NCBI GenBank assembly: GCA_024235595.1
Contig: JACKMC010000004.1
Span: forward strand, 1-64,000
Source of the DNA: Zoogloeaceae bacterium
GTDB lineage: Bacteria > Pseudomonadota > Gammaproteobacteria > Burkholderiales > Rhodocyclaceae
Length of the DNA: 64,000 nt
Reading direction: 5' to 3'
Every line of letters begins with the position of its first letter. Position 1 is the first letter of the stretch. The notes under the pieces are model-generated. The model was not told the DNA's origin. It saw only the letters and a list, made by a program, of their open reading frames with translations, and searched no databases. A program made the translations under genes and the position numbers. Below are positions 17,837 to 27,444 of this stretch, in pieces.

Positions 17837-20800
17837 TCGCGCTTCTCCCTGGCGACGTGCATCGCCTGCTGCAGCGGCCCGAAAAGCTTGCCGGCCAGCT
17901 CGTAGAAACCCCCGTCGGCAACCAGCGCCTCATAGTCCGGCCAGGTGCGCAGCAGATAGGCGCTGCGGTCGCGCTCGCCGACATGATTGAAGCCGCCCTC
18001 ATAGGCGGTCCTCGCCTCGCCGTCGCCATTTCGCAGCCAGGCGAAGGCCGTGCGGGTGGCGAGCGGCAGCGGGCGACACATGCCGCCGAGCCAGGCTTCG
18101 ACCATGCCGGCCAGCAAGGCCTCGGCTTCGGCCGCCGCGACCGGCTCGAACCTTACCGCCCCCTTCTTGCTCAGCACCACGCCGCTCACCGGCCCCGCCG
18201 CACACTGCCAGGCAAGGTGGCGCAGCCAGTAGGCGGTGAGCTTCTCGCCGCGATAGCTGCCCTTGCCATCCACCAGCGCACTCGGCTCGATCGCGATCAC
18301 AGCCCGGGCCTCGCCGTCGGCAGCGAGGCGCAGGCCATCGAGCCAGTCGGCGAGCTCGAGACGAGCGTCGCCGGTGTCGAAGGCGAGCCGCAACTCGACC
18401 ACCTCGTCCACCTGCCGGGGCCAGTCACCGCAGGCTTCGAGGTATTCCGCAAACAAACCCTCCATCGGCTCGGCCAGAGTTGCTGCAGCGCACAGCCCGA
18501 AGGCGCCGCTGGCAATCTCGCCGCGGCGACGAATTGCCGCGAGCGCCGCTTCGCGCGCCGTGGCAAGTTCGCCGCCCTGCTCCACGGCCACGAGCTGCGC
18601 CTTGATCAGCTCGTCCTGCAAGGCCCAGGCCTGCAACGGATCGAGCGCGAAGGGCTCGACGTCCTCGCTCTCGAGCGATTCGCGCTCGAACGACACCTTC
18701 AGCCGCTGGCGGAAGAAGGCCCGCACCGGCTCCTTCAGAAAATCCGCCAGCTCGACGAGCGACAGTGGCTCCTCCCGCTCGGGCGGGGCCAGCGGCGCCT
18801 CGGCGACGGTTTCGACTTCAGCCGCAAGCCATTCGCGGGCATAGCTGAAGCGTGCTGAGCCGCTGCCCTGGGGCGGAAAACAGGCCGGGCTGAAAGGCTG
18901 CAGCGGGTGGGCCACGCTCAGCGCGTCGAGCAGCCGGCCACCGCCCGCACACTGCCAGCCTGCGGCGAGATGGTCGCGCAGCTGCCCCACCAGCACCGAG
19001 GGCGGACGGTCGGAGTTGTCGTGGATGCTGCGCCCTACCCATGAGATGTGCAGGCGTTCGCGGGCCGACAGCAGCGCCTCGAGGAAAAGATAGCGGTCGT
19101 CCTCGCGGCGCGAGCGGTCACCCGGCCGGTAGTCGCGGCCCATCAGGTCGAAATCCAGTGGCGGCCTGCTGCGCGGGTAATCGCCATCGTTCATGCCCAG
19201 CAGGCACACCATGCGGAAGGGAATCGCGCGCATCGGCATCAGCGTGGCGAAGGTCACCGCGCCGGCGAAGAAGCGCTGCGACAGCCCTCCGCCATCGAGC
19301 GCCGACAGCAAGGCCTCGGACACCACCGACAGCGGCAGGGCCTCGTCGAGTTCCACTTCGGCGCACGCCTCGAGCCAGCTCTCGATCGCCGCCTCGAGTT
19401 GCGTCACCGTGTAGGCATCGCCCGCCGCCTCGGGCGCGAACCAGTCGCCGAGCAACCGGCGCAACCGCTCGCCCCACCGCGCCGGCGCCGCGGGCGTGCG
19501 CAGCTCTTGCCAGGTGCGTTCCAGGCGGACCAGCAAGTCGGCCAGCGGACCCAGCCGGGCGGCGTCGAGCCCGCCGATCTCGTCGTACGGTTCGATCCCC
19601 TGCCAGGCGGGAGCGTCCTGTCCCGCGGCGTAGCCGAGCAGCATGCGGCGCAGACCGAACAGCCAGGAGTTCTGCGCCGCATCCTCGCCCGGCGGAAGAC
19701 CGAGCGCGGCACGGTGCGCGCCGTTCAGGCCCCAGCGGATGTTGGCCCCGCGAATCCAGCGGTGCAGCACTGGAAGGTCGTCGTCCTCGATGCCGAAACG
19801 GCGGCGCAGCGCCGGCACCTCGAGCAGGTCCAGCACATCGCTCACCGCGAGCCGCGACTGGGGCAGGCCGAGCAGGGTTTCGAGCGCGTTGATCAGCGGA
19901 TCGAAGCCGCGACGGCCGCGGTCGGCCAGGCTGAAGGGGATGTACCGCGGGTCGTCCGCCGGCAGCAGGCCGAACACCGCCTCGATGTGCGGCGCGTAGG
20001 CATCGATGTCGGGCACCATCACGATGACGTCGCGCGGGCGCAGGCCGGCGTCGGCGTTGAAGGCGGCCAGCAACTGGTCGTGAAGGATCTCCACCTCGCG
20101 CTGGCGGCTGTGGGCAATGTGAAAGCGCAGCGAGGCATCCCTTTCGGGGTCGATGGTCGCGGCGCGCTCGCGGATCTCCGCCAGCGGCACGAGCTCGAGG
20201 ATGTCCTGCTGCAATTGTTCCAGCAAGGTCTCGCCGGCCTTGTCCACGAATAGATCGATGCGCTCGCCGAGTGCGCCGAAGCGCTCCCCGCAGGCGGCGC
20301 GCACGAGCGCATCGTCGTGCTCCTCGAGCAAGGCGATGTAGTCGCGCCCCTGCTTGCCCCAGGCGGCAAGCAGCGGATGGGCATGCAGGTGCAATTGGTC
20401 CTCGGACAACACCTCGGGCCGCCCCGCCTTGGGCAGCTGGTGCGGCCGGCGGCGGCGCAGCAGGTCCTGACCGGAGACGATATCGGCCCAGAAGTGACGA
20501 CACGGGTTGTGTACGCACATCAGCACCTGCGACCACTGCGCCATCGCAGCCAGCACTTCGAGCGACTGGCGTGGCAGCGAGCTGATGCCGAAGACCAGCA
20601 CCCGCCGCGGCAATCCCGGCGGACGCGGCGCATGCGCCAGCGCCGTGGCGCGCTCGAGAAATGCGCGATGCACTTCGGAACGCCCGCCCTCGAGCACCAG
20701 CCCACCCTCGCCGGCGGCCACGTCGTCGCGCAAGTGGCGCCACAGCGCCCCCTGCCAGCGCTGATCCTCGGGCAGCGGGCGTGGCATGCCGCGGGCATCG

Positions 20801-21327
20801 ATGAGCACGTCCTCGCCGGCCGCCCAGGCGGCCAGCCAGTCGGCCCGATAGACCTGGTACTGGTCAAAGAGATCGGCGAGCCGCACCGACAACTGGTAAC
20901 GCTTGCGCAGATCGGCGTCCTCGGCCAGGAAGCGTTCGAGCGGCTGGAACACCGGCTCGGCGAGCAGTACCGGCAACAAGCGCATCAGTCGCCATGTCAG
21001 GCGCGATTCGTCGAACGGCGAAGTCTCCGGCACCGCCTCGCGGCCCAGCACCGCGCGGTACACCTGCCACAGGAATCGCGACGGCAGCAGGAAATCCAGC
21101 CCCGCGGCAATCCCGCAGCCACCCTCGGCCTCGTCGGCGGCGAGCGAGAGCTTGAGCCACTGCGCAATGCCATTGCTTTGCACCAGCACTGTCTCGCGCT
21201 CGAGCGGCGCCAGCGGATACTGTTTCATCCACGCCACCAGCAGATCGCGCAGGGATTCGGCCTGATTGCCATGGACCGGGATCAGCCCGGGATGCAGATC
21301 CTCACCAGGCATGCCCTGGGCGCTCAC
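17833..21327 (-). CDS. recC: Exodeoxyribonuclease V subunit gamma RecC
   Basis: Non-catalytic subunit that splits the DNA strands and reads Chi. About 1,164 residues, slightly longer than E. coli RecC. N-terminal features LHPGLIPVHGNQAESLRDLL and VLVQSNGIAQWLKL match the family, as do later QLHLHAHPLLAAWGKQGRDY and MPMRAIPFRMVCLLGMNDGDYPR. The frame is open far upstream, inside the ATPase gene; I place the start at the GTG at 21327, which overlaps the upstream stop as GTGA. An ATG at 21312 is an alternative. Confidence 0.93.
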   Translation of the reverse strand: MSAQGMPGEDLHPGLIPVHGNQAESLRDLLVAWMKQYPLAPLERETVLVQSNGIAQWLKLSLAADEAEGGCGIAAGLDFLLPSRFLWQVYRAVLGREAVPETSPFDESRLTWRLMRLLPVLLAEPVFQPLERFLAEDADLRKRYQLSVRLADLFDQYQVYRADWLAAWAAGEDVLIDARGMPRPLPEDQRWQGALWRHLRDDVAAGEGGLVLEGGRSEVHRAFLERATALAHAPRPPGLPRRVLVFGISSLPRQSLEVLAAMAQWSQVLMCVHNPCRHFWADIVSGQDLLRRRRPHQLPKAGRPEVLSEDQLHLHAHPLLAAWGKQGRDYIALLEEHDDALVRAACGERFGALGERIDLFVDKAGETLLEQLQQDILELVPLAEIRERAATIDPERDASLRFHIAHSRQREVEILHDQLLAAFNADAGLRPRDVIVMVPDIDAYAPHIEAVFGLLPADDPRYIPFSLADRGRRGFDPLINALETLLGLPQSRLAVSDVLDLLEVPALRRRFGIEDDDLPVLHRWIRGANIRWGLNGAHRAALGLPPGEDAAQNSWLFGLRRMLLGYAAGQDAPAWQGIEPYDEIGGLDAARLGPLADLLVRLERTWQELRTPAAPARWGERLRRLLGDWFAPEAAGDAYTVTQLEAAIESWLEACAEVELDEALPLSVVSEALLSALDGGGLSQRFFAGAVTFATLMPMRAIPFRMVCLLGMNDGDYPRSRPPLDFDLMGRDYRPGDRSRREDDRYLFLEALLSARERLHISWVGRSIHDNSDRPPSVLVGQLRDHLAAGWQCAGGGRLLDALSVAHPLQPFSPACFPPQGSGSARFSYAREWLAAEVETVAEAPLAPPEREEPLSLVELADFLKEPVRAFFRQRLKVSFERESLESEDVEPFALDPLQAWALQDELIKAQLVAVEQGGELATAREAALAAIRRRGEIASGAFGLCAAATLAEPMEGLFAEYLEACGDWPRQVDEVVELRLAFDTGDARLELADWLDGLRLAADGEARAVIAIEPSALVDGKGSYRGEKLTAYWLRHLAWQCAAGPVSGVVLSKKGAVRFEPVAAAEAEALLAGMVEAWLGGMCRPLPLATRTAFAWLRNGDGEARTAYEGGFNHVGERDRSAYLLRTWPDYEALVADGGFYELAGKLFGPLQQAMHVAREKRE

Positions 21328-24300
21328 ATCCGCACCACGTTCAAGTTCTCGCCGAACACCTCGCGCGCGACCTCGACAAGATGACCGTGGTGGGAAAGGA
21401 AGATCACCTGCGTGCGCCGCGACAGCTCGCCCAGCGCGGCCAGCGCGGCCCGCGAGCGCTCGTCGTCGTAGTTGATGACCAGGTCGTCGGCGATGAAGGG
21501 CATCGCCGGGGCATGATCGAGATGCAGCTCGAGCGCCGCCAGGCGCAGCGCGAGATAGAGCTGGTCGCGGGTGCCATCGCTCATGCCTTCGATGGGCACC
21601 AGGCTGTTGTCGCTGCGCAGGCCATTGAGGCTGGGCGGGGTGTGCTCGTAGTCCACCACCAGCCGGCTGAAGCCGCTCAGCGTCAGCGACGAGAACAAGC
21701 CACCCGCGCGCTCCAGCATCGGTCCCTGGCGGGCCTCGCGGTAACGTTCGATGGCCCAGCGCAACAGGCGCTCGGCAGTGGCGACGCGCAGGTAGCGCTC
21801 GGCAACCGCCGCCATCGCCGCCAGCGCCTCCTGCCTGCGGCCCTCGGCCCGCGCAGCGTCGGCTTCGCCGCTGATGCGTTCCAGATTGCGCCGGGCGTCG
21901 GCCAGCAAGCCGCCAAGGCGACGCTGCTCCGCTACCGCCGCGTCGGTTTCCACCCGCAGCGCCTCGAGCTCGCCGGGCAGGCTGGCCAGCTCGCAGGCAT
22001 CGCATTCCGCGGCGAGTTGCGCCAGCACGAGGCCGTCGCCGGCATCGTGGATCGCATCCATGGCCGCCTCGCGCGCCCCCTGCAAGTGGCGGGCACGCTG
22101 TGCGCGCTCGATGAGCGGATCGAGTTCGGCTTCATCGGCCACCCCGGCGACGCGCAGCAGTGGCGCCAGGGTCGCCTGCGCGCTCGCCAGCGCCAGTGTA
22201 TTCGCGTCGATCTGCTGCGCGCAGGCTGCCCGCTCGTCGCGCAGCCTGCGCTGCTCGCGCTCGGCCTCCTGTGCGGCACGCAACCGCTGCTCCAGCGCCA
22301 GCACCATGGTCTCGGGCGACTCACCGGCGAGATCGGGCGCGCATCTTGCCACCAGCGCCGCGGCCTGCCCGGCGTGCTGGCGCAGGTCGCGCTGCATGGT
22401 TTCGATACGGCTGCGCCGCAGCTCGCGGATTCGCGACAGCCCCTCTTCTATCTGCGCGCACAGCGACAGCGCCGATTCGGCCACCGATACCGCGCAATCG
22501 CCTGGCAGGCCCGCCTGGCCCAGCGCAGCGAGCCACTCGGACTGCCATGCCTCGGCCGCGGCGCTGGCCTCGGCGAGCCTGCGCAGCCCCGTCTCACGGG
22601 CCTGCTGTGCACGGCCAAGGCGCTCGGCCAGCGCCCGCCGGTGCTCCCGGCTGTCGATGGCCTCGTCGAGCAACTCGGCGGCGCGGCGCATCAGGCGCGG
22701 CAGCGGCTCGTCCCCCGCGAGGCAACGGGCGAGCCCCTCTCGCGCCGCCTCGATGCGCGCCTCGAGCCGGCCGCGCGCCGCGCTCGCCTCCGCCAGCGCA
22801 TCGATGCCGCGAAGCACGCCGTCGCGGGCCTGCCGCCATTCACCCAGTTGCGCCAAGGACATTCCGGCCAGCCCGAGCGCGCTCATGCGCGCGCCCCATT
22901 GCGCCTCGAAGGCTTCGCCGGCCGAACGCGCTTCGGCGAGACGCCGGCGGGCCTCGGCACTTTGGGCCTCGAGCCGCTCGCGGCGATCGGTCAAGGCTTG
23001 CATCTCGGCGGCATCCTGGGCCTTGTCGTAACGCTGGTCGGCAAGCGCGTCGGCGTCGACGATCAGCGCCTCGAAGCCCTTGGCGCCCGCCTGCGGGGGC
23101 ACCTCACCATCCCGAATCGCGGCCCAGCTTCGATCGCGCCGCGCTCGCGCGTCGGCGAGTTCGGCACCGGTCACCGGCTTGCGGGCGCGCGCGAACTGGC
23201 GCTCGGCGAGCGAGGCTTCGGCGAGCTCGGCCTCCAATGTCTCGAGGCGTTCCGTGCCCCCCTGTTCGCGTCGAATCAGGTCCTGGGACTGCTGGCGCAG
23301 CGCTGCGATTTCCTCGGCCCCCGGCAGCACCAACGCCCGCAAGGCCTCCGGCGCCAGCTCCCAGGGCCCGAGCAGCGCCCGCGCGCCGTCGAGCTCGCGG
23401 GCGGCCCGCTGTTCGGCGCGGCGCAGTGCCCCGAGCTGCTCGTCGATGTCACCCAGTGCCTGCGCCGCAGCCAGCGCGTCGGCGAGGCCTTCGGGCAGCT
23501 CGACCGCTTGCTGCGCGGCAATCGCGCTTTCGGTATCGCGAATCTCGGCGTCGCGCTCCTCCAGGGCCGAACGCGCGGCGAACTGCTGCTGCTCGAGCAA
23601 TGGCCAGCGCCTCGCCAGCCCGGCCAGCGCGGCCCGGGCGAGCGCCCCCGGCACGCGCTCCGCAAGGCCGGCCTCGTCCTCATCCGGCCAGCCCAGTTGA
23701 GCGGCCTGCTGCTGCAAGGCCTGCCAGCGGGTCTCGATCTCGCCACGGCGCTTGTCGATATCGGCCGGGTGATTGCGAAGCTGGAGCCGTCGTTCGGCCA
23801 GCGCGGCCACTTCATCGGCGAGCGCCAGCAGCGCGGCGTCGGGCTGGATGGCGGCGAGCCTTGCGTCCAGCGCCTGCGCCTGTTGCCCGATCAGCGCCAG
23901 CGCGGCCCGTCCCTCGACGAGGGTTCTGCGCGCCTCGGTGAGCAGCCGTCCAGCGTCGTGCGGGAACGGCGGCACGGTGCCAAGCTCGGCCAGCGCCGCG
24001 TCGTTGCTGCGCAGGCTGGCGAGCTGCGGCGCGATCCGACGGATCCGGTCGAGCCTTGCCCGCCGCGCCTCGAGCGCCTGCCAACCGCTGCGCGCGGTTT
24101 CGAGCCGGGCTTCGACATCCGCCACCTCACGGCGGGCGGCGTCCCACTCGCGCGTGCGCACGGTCGCTTCCTTGAGCGAGCGCTCGGCCTCCTTCATGGC
24201 GTCGAGCGCCTGATAGTAGTCGCGTTGCTTGCTCGCGCGCGGGGCCCACAGGCTGTCGGCCTCCTTGTCGAGCGCATCGCGGATCTCGCCCAGGCTGCCG

Positions 24301-24761
24301 ATGCCGGCCGCGGACTGGAACAGGATTCGACCGACGTCATTCGAGGCATCGAGAATCGCGCGGCCGCCATGCACCAGCCGATCGTGGCTGAGGCCGAACA
24401 TCTGCTCGAAGAAGCTGCGTTCGACGCCGCCCAGCAGGGGCGACAGCGCATCGTCCGCCAGGGCCTCGCCAGAGGGCGATTGCAGGGTCTTGCTGCGGCC
24501 CTTGCTGCGCACCAGCTCGAGCGCGGTGCCGCCCTGCTCCAGTCGCGCGCCGAGCCGCAACTCGGGGTAGGGATGCACAAAATTGTAGGGCGAGCGGGTC
24601 TCGATGCCGAACAGCAGATCGAGGATCGCATTGCGCAGCGTGGACTTGCCGGCCTCGTTGGGGCCGACCACCAGGTGGAAGTCACGCTCCGCGTGAGGAA
24701 ACGGCACCGAACGATCGGTGAACTTGCCGAAGCGCGTGAGATCGAGCCGGGCAATCCTCAT
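21324..24761 (-). CDS. YhaN/SbcC-like AAA ATPase with long coiled coil
   Basis: 1,145-residue SMC/Rad50-like ATPase. Walker A GPNEAGKST at 33-41 and a C-terminal ABC signature/Walker B region (GMSDGTRDQLYLALRLAALE, then FIADDLVINYDDER) flank a long coiled coil rich in Ala, Glu, Arg and Leu. No zinc-hook CxxC was seen, which fits YhaN better than canonical SbcC. It overlaps the metallophosphoesterase gene at 24758-24761 (ATGA) and recC at 21324-21327 (GTGA), so the two form an SbcCD-like nuclease pair translated with RecBCD. Likely role: clearing DNA ends or hairpins in repair. Confidence 0.88.
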   Translation of the reverse strand: MRIARLDLTRFGKFTDRSVPFPHAERDFHLVVGPNEAGKSTLRNAILDLLFGIETRSPYNFVHPYPELRLGARLEQGGTALELVRSKGRSKTLQSPSGEALADDALSPLLGGVERSFFEQMFGLSHDRLVHGGRAILDASNDVGRILFQSAAGIGSLGEIRDALDKEADSLWAPRASKQRDYYQALDAMKEAERSLKEATVRTREWDAARREVADVEARLETARSGWQALEARRARLDRIRRIAPQLASLRSNDAALAELGTVPPFPHDAGRLLTEARRTLVEGRAALALIGQQAQALDARLAAIQPDAALLALADEVAALAERRLQLRNHPADIDKRRGEIETRWQALQQQAAQLGWPDEDEAGLAERVPGALARAALAGLARRWPLLEQQQFAARSALEERDAEIRDTESAIAAQQAVELPEGLADALAAAQALGDIDEQLGALRRAEQRAARELDGARALLGPWELAPEALRALVLPGAEEIAALRQQSQDLIRREQGGTERLETLEAELAEASLAERQFARARKPVTGAELADARARRDRSWAAIRDGEVPPQAGAKGFEALIVDADALADQRYDKAQDAAEMQALTDRRERLEAQSAEARRRLAEARSAGEAFEAQWGARMSALGLAGMSLAQLGEWRQARDGVLRGIDALAEASAARGRLEARIEAAREGLARCLAGDEPLPRLMRRAAELLDEAIDSREHRRALAERLGRAQQARETGLRRLAEASAAAEAWQSEWLAALGQAGLPGDCAVSVAESALSLCAQIEEGLSRIRELRRSRIETMQRDLRQHAGQAAALVARCAPDLAGESPETMVLALEQRLRAAQEAEREQRRLRDERAACAQQIDANTLALASAQATLAPLLRVAGVADEAELDPLIERAQRARHLQGAREAAMDAIHDAGDGLVLAQLAAECDACELASLPGELEALRVETDAAVAEQRRLGGLLADARRNLERISGEADAARAEGRRQEALAAMAAVAERYLRVATAERLLRWAIERYREARQGPMLERAGGLFSSLTLSGFSRLVVDYEHTPPSLNGLRSDNSLVPIEGMSDGTRDQLYLALRLAALELHLDHAPAMPFIADDLVINYDDERSRAALAALGELSRRTQVIFLSHHGHLVEVAREVFGENLNVVRM

Positions 24762-26017
24762 TGCGCGTCCCCGTCGTCCTGCAGGCGCGCCAGCAGACCC
24801 GCCGAGACCTCCTCGAGCAGCGCATCGAACCTTCCCTCCCGCACCGCGGCCAGCTCCGGCACCGCCTCCAGGAGCTCGGCCGGCACCTTGTCGGCAAAGG
24901 CCCGCAGCTGCTCGCCGAGCGAGGCCAGCAAGGCGGCGTCGTGCGGCGCCTCGGCGAGCACCCGGGCGAGGTCGTCGATCGCTTCCGCGCGGGCCTTTCC
25001 CGCACCTTCTGGCGGGCGGGTATCGAGCCGCAGCTTCTCGATCCACAGCCGGTCCCCGCCGCGCGCCAGCGCCTGGCCGATCACCTCCGCACGGAGGCGC
25101 GCAGCGTCGCCGAAGAGCGCCCCGTGCGCAGCGGTCGCGCCTTCCAGGGTGAGCCGCAAGGCTACGGGCTGGTGGTTCGGCAACTGCGCGAGAAGTCCGT
25201 CGATGCCCTGCCCGATGCGTCGCACCACCGCCTCGAAGTCCGTCGCGCCGCCAAGGTTCACGCGCAGGTGCTGCCATCGCAGCACATCGACGATGAGCCG
25301 CTCGACAGCGATCACTTCTCCATCCTCGACGCTTACCAGCACCGCACCGCGGGGTCCGGTCTCGCGCGCATGGCGGCCCTGCAGGTTACCCGGGAAGACC
25401 ACCCAGGGGGCCTCCGAGAGGATCGCGAATTCATGCACATGCCCCAGTGCCCAGTACTGGTAGCCACGGGCCGCCAGCTCGGCGAGCGAGCACGGGGCGT
25501 AGCCGGCATGCGCCGCGTTACCCTCCAGCGCGGTATGCAGCACCCCGATGTTGAACCACCCTGGCTCGGCCGGCGGGTAGCCCACCGCGAGGTTCTCGGT
25601 GGTCGCGGCCTCCTTGAAGCTGCGCCCGTGAAGCGCCACCCTGAGCGGCTCGAGCTGGAAGCTGGTCGGCTTGCGCGCGTCGAAAACCCGGACGTTGGAC
25701 GGCAGCGTAAGCCGGCGGGTCATTTCGCTTTCGGCGTCGTGGTTGCCGAACAGCAGGAAGACCGGGATTCGCGCCCGCTCCAGACGTCCCATCTCGCGGC
25801 AGAAGAAATGGCCGGTGTTGTAGTCCTTCCAGTTTCCGTCGTAGAGGTCGCCAGCGATCACCATGAAATCGACCGCCTCGGCGATCGCTTCGTCGATGAG
25901 CTTGACGAAGGCGTCGCGGGTGGCGGTGCGCAGCATCTCGACCGGCGCATCGGGATAGGCCGCCAGCCCGACCAGCGGGCTGTCGAGGTGGATGTCGGCG
26001 GCATGGATGAATTTCAA
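24758..26017 (-). CDS. SbcD/YhaO-like metallophosphoesterase nuclease
   Basis: Calcineurin-like phosphoesterase that partners with the adjacent YhaN-like ATPase. Metal-ligand motifs run in order: HAADIHLD near the N-terminus, AGDLYD, FGNHD, and ALGHVHE. About 419 residues. The start chosen is TTG at 26017, giving MKFIHAADIHLDSP as in homologues and having a GGAG ribosome-binding site 6 nt upstream; the TTG at 26029 would add four residues. First gene of the five-gene nuclease operon, and close to the broken WYL regulator upstream. Confidence 0.9.
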   Translation of the reverse strand: MKFIHAADIHLDSPLVGLAAYPDAPVEMLRTATRDAFVKLIDEAIAEAVDFMVIAGDLYDGNWKDYNTGHFFCREMGRLERARIPVFLLFGNHDAESEMTRRLTLPSNVRVFDARKPTSFQLEPLRVALHGRSFKEAATTENLAVGYPPAEPGWFNIGVLHTALEGNAAHAGYAPCSLAELAARGYQYWALGHVHEFAILSEAPWVVFPGNLQGRHARETGPRGAVLVSVEDGEVIAVERLIVDVLRWQHLRVNLGGATDFEAVVRRIGQGIDGLLAQLPNHQPVALRLTLEGATAAHGALFGDAARLRAEVIGQALARGGDRLWIEKLRLDTRPPEGAGKARAEAIDDLARVLAEAPHDAALLASLGEQLRAFADKVPAELLEAVPELAAVREGRFDALLEEVSAGLLARLQDDGDAQ

Positions 26018-26131
26018 GCACGGCTCCAAATGGCGCGCCCGGTCACATCGGGCGTGATCTCATGAGGCCGCAAGCCTACCTGCGGGACGTTGGCATCGCA
26101 ATTGCCGGGCGCCACCGGCCACCCCGTTTGC

Positions 26132-27112
26132 TCAATCACGATAGCGGGCCAGTGCGCTTGCGAGGGCTGCCTTGACCCGCGCACGAAGCTCGGGCGGGCC
26201 GACCACCTCGCAATGCTCGCCATGGCGCAGGATATCCATGACGAGTTCGGTATCGACTGCATAGGGCAGCTCGAGCTCGTAGCGGCCGTCGGCAAGGAGT
26301 GTGCCGCGCTGCTTCGGGTGCCAGCGCTCGGCGGCAACCCAGCGCGCCTGGAAGGGGCTGAAGCGCAGCGTGGCCCAACGCTGGCCGCCGGCCTTGAAGA
26401 TGCCGTAGTTCTCCCCCAGCGCAGCGTCGAGCTCGGCCTCATCGACATCGATACAGGGTTGTTCCGCGATTTCGGCGCGCCGGATCGCGTCCACCGCGAA
26501 GCTCCGCAGACCGTCGCGCTTGTGGCACTAGGCATCGAGATACCAGTTGTGCCGGTAGTGCACCAGGCGCTGGGGCGAGACGGTACGCTGCGTCAGCGCG
26601 TCGGTGCCACGGGCGTGATAGTCGATCGCCAGGAGTCTGCGCCGCAGCAAGGCCGAGCCGACGAGCTCGAAGGCGTCGAGCTGGAACTCGCGAGCGCCGA
26701 CGGTCAGCAGGCGGATGCGCCGCTGAATCTGCTCGCTCGCATCGTTCGCGCTGCCCAGCAGCACGTCGAGCCGCGACAACAGGGGTTTGATGTGCGGGCC
26801 GAGCAGCCCGCCGGTATCGAGGTTGGCAAGCAACTGGTGCATGGTCAGCAGCGCATGAATCTCCCTCGCCGAGAACCACAGGCCCGGCAGCTCGTAGTGC
26901 GGGCCGGCCGACTGGCCGCCACGCTCGAAACGGTAGCCGCCCGCGTCCCGGTCGTAGACGATCGGCGCATGAAAGCGGTCGCGCAGGAACTGCAGGTCGC
27001 GCTTCAGTGTGGCCCGCGACACCTCGAGAGCGGCCTGCAGCGTCTCGAACGACACCACCCCGTGCTGGTTCAGCAACTGGTCGATCCTGTAGAACCGCTC
27101 GTGACGCGACAC
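26132..27112 (-). pseudogene. WYL-domain regulator interrupted by an amber codon
   Basis: A DeoR-type HTH plus WYL and WCX domain transcription regulator. The HTH (RFYRIDQLLNQHGVVSFETL, then SRATLKRDL) and most of the WYL domain are encoded from the GTG at 27112, which has a GGGGAGGAG ribosome-binding site, to a TAG at 26528-26530. The same frame continues without a further stop to 26132, giving NWYLDA*CHKRDGLRSF and then a WCX domain (ELVMDILRHGEHCEVVGPPE). The stop falls exactly where WYL proteins usually have Trp, so a single TGG to TAG change is the simplest cause. The truncated protein could retain DNA binding. It lies just upstream of the nuclease operon and may once have regulated it. 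Confidence 0.8.
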
Positions 27113-27170
27113 CCGCTCCTCCCCTTGAAACGGCCTCACGGAAAACCAGCATGCCATGCTGCGCCCGCGC

Positions 27171-27257
27171 TCAGCCGGGAATCAGCAAGAGCGCAATCAG
27201 CCCTGCCGCGCCGCACAGCACCGCAATCGCGGCGTCGATATTCTTGAGGTATCGCAT
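27171..27257 (-). CDS. Small 28-residue membrane protein candidate
   Basis: A short ORF with an excellent GGAGGGG ribosome-binding site before its ATG at 27257. The product is MRYLKNIDAAIAVLCG followed by AAGLIALLLIPG: a basic N-terminus and one hydrophobic segment that could span the membrane. No known family is recognised (it is not KdpF or CydX by sequence). It lies between the WYL regulator and ttrB. Confidence 0.4.
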   Translation of the reverse strand: MRYLKNIDAAIAVLCGAAGLIALLLIPG

Positions 27258-27297
27258 GAGCCCCTCCTCTGGCCGAGCCACAAGTATCGGGGGCAAC

Positions 27298-27316
27298 AGG
27301 CTCACACGGTGAGCCT
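27298..27316. promoter_or_regulatory. Perfect inverted repeat upstream of ttrB
   Basis: AGGCTCAC, a 3-nt loop, then GTGAGCCT. It sits 129 bp upstream of the ttrB start. It could be an operator for TtrR or a weak terminator for the small leftward ORF; the sequence does not decide. Confidence 0.35.
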
Positions 27317-27444
27317 CACACGCGGCGCGCTTGCGCTGGGGTCAATACACGAAAGTACCTATTCGACTGCACCATGCTTCCAATTTCTCCCATTGCCACC
27401 GCTGCGTAGACTGGCCGCATCGGTTCACATGCTGGAGAAAGGCC

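Noticed and set aside
17833..22005. RecC starting upstream at 22005
   Set aside because: The extra part is out of frame inside the YhaN-like gene and does not resemble RecC.
21381..25463. 1,360-residue open frame on the plus strand opposite the YhaN-like gene
   Set aside because: An antisense shadow caused by high GC third positions; no family signature and fully overlaps a gene with clear motifs. The same applies to 14567-17905 and 12282-14306 opposite recB and recD.
27331..27444. Longer TtrB start
   Set aside because: It would bury the Tat signal 38 residues inside; the ATG at 27445 has a GGAG site.
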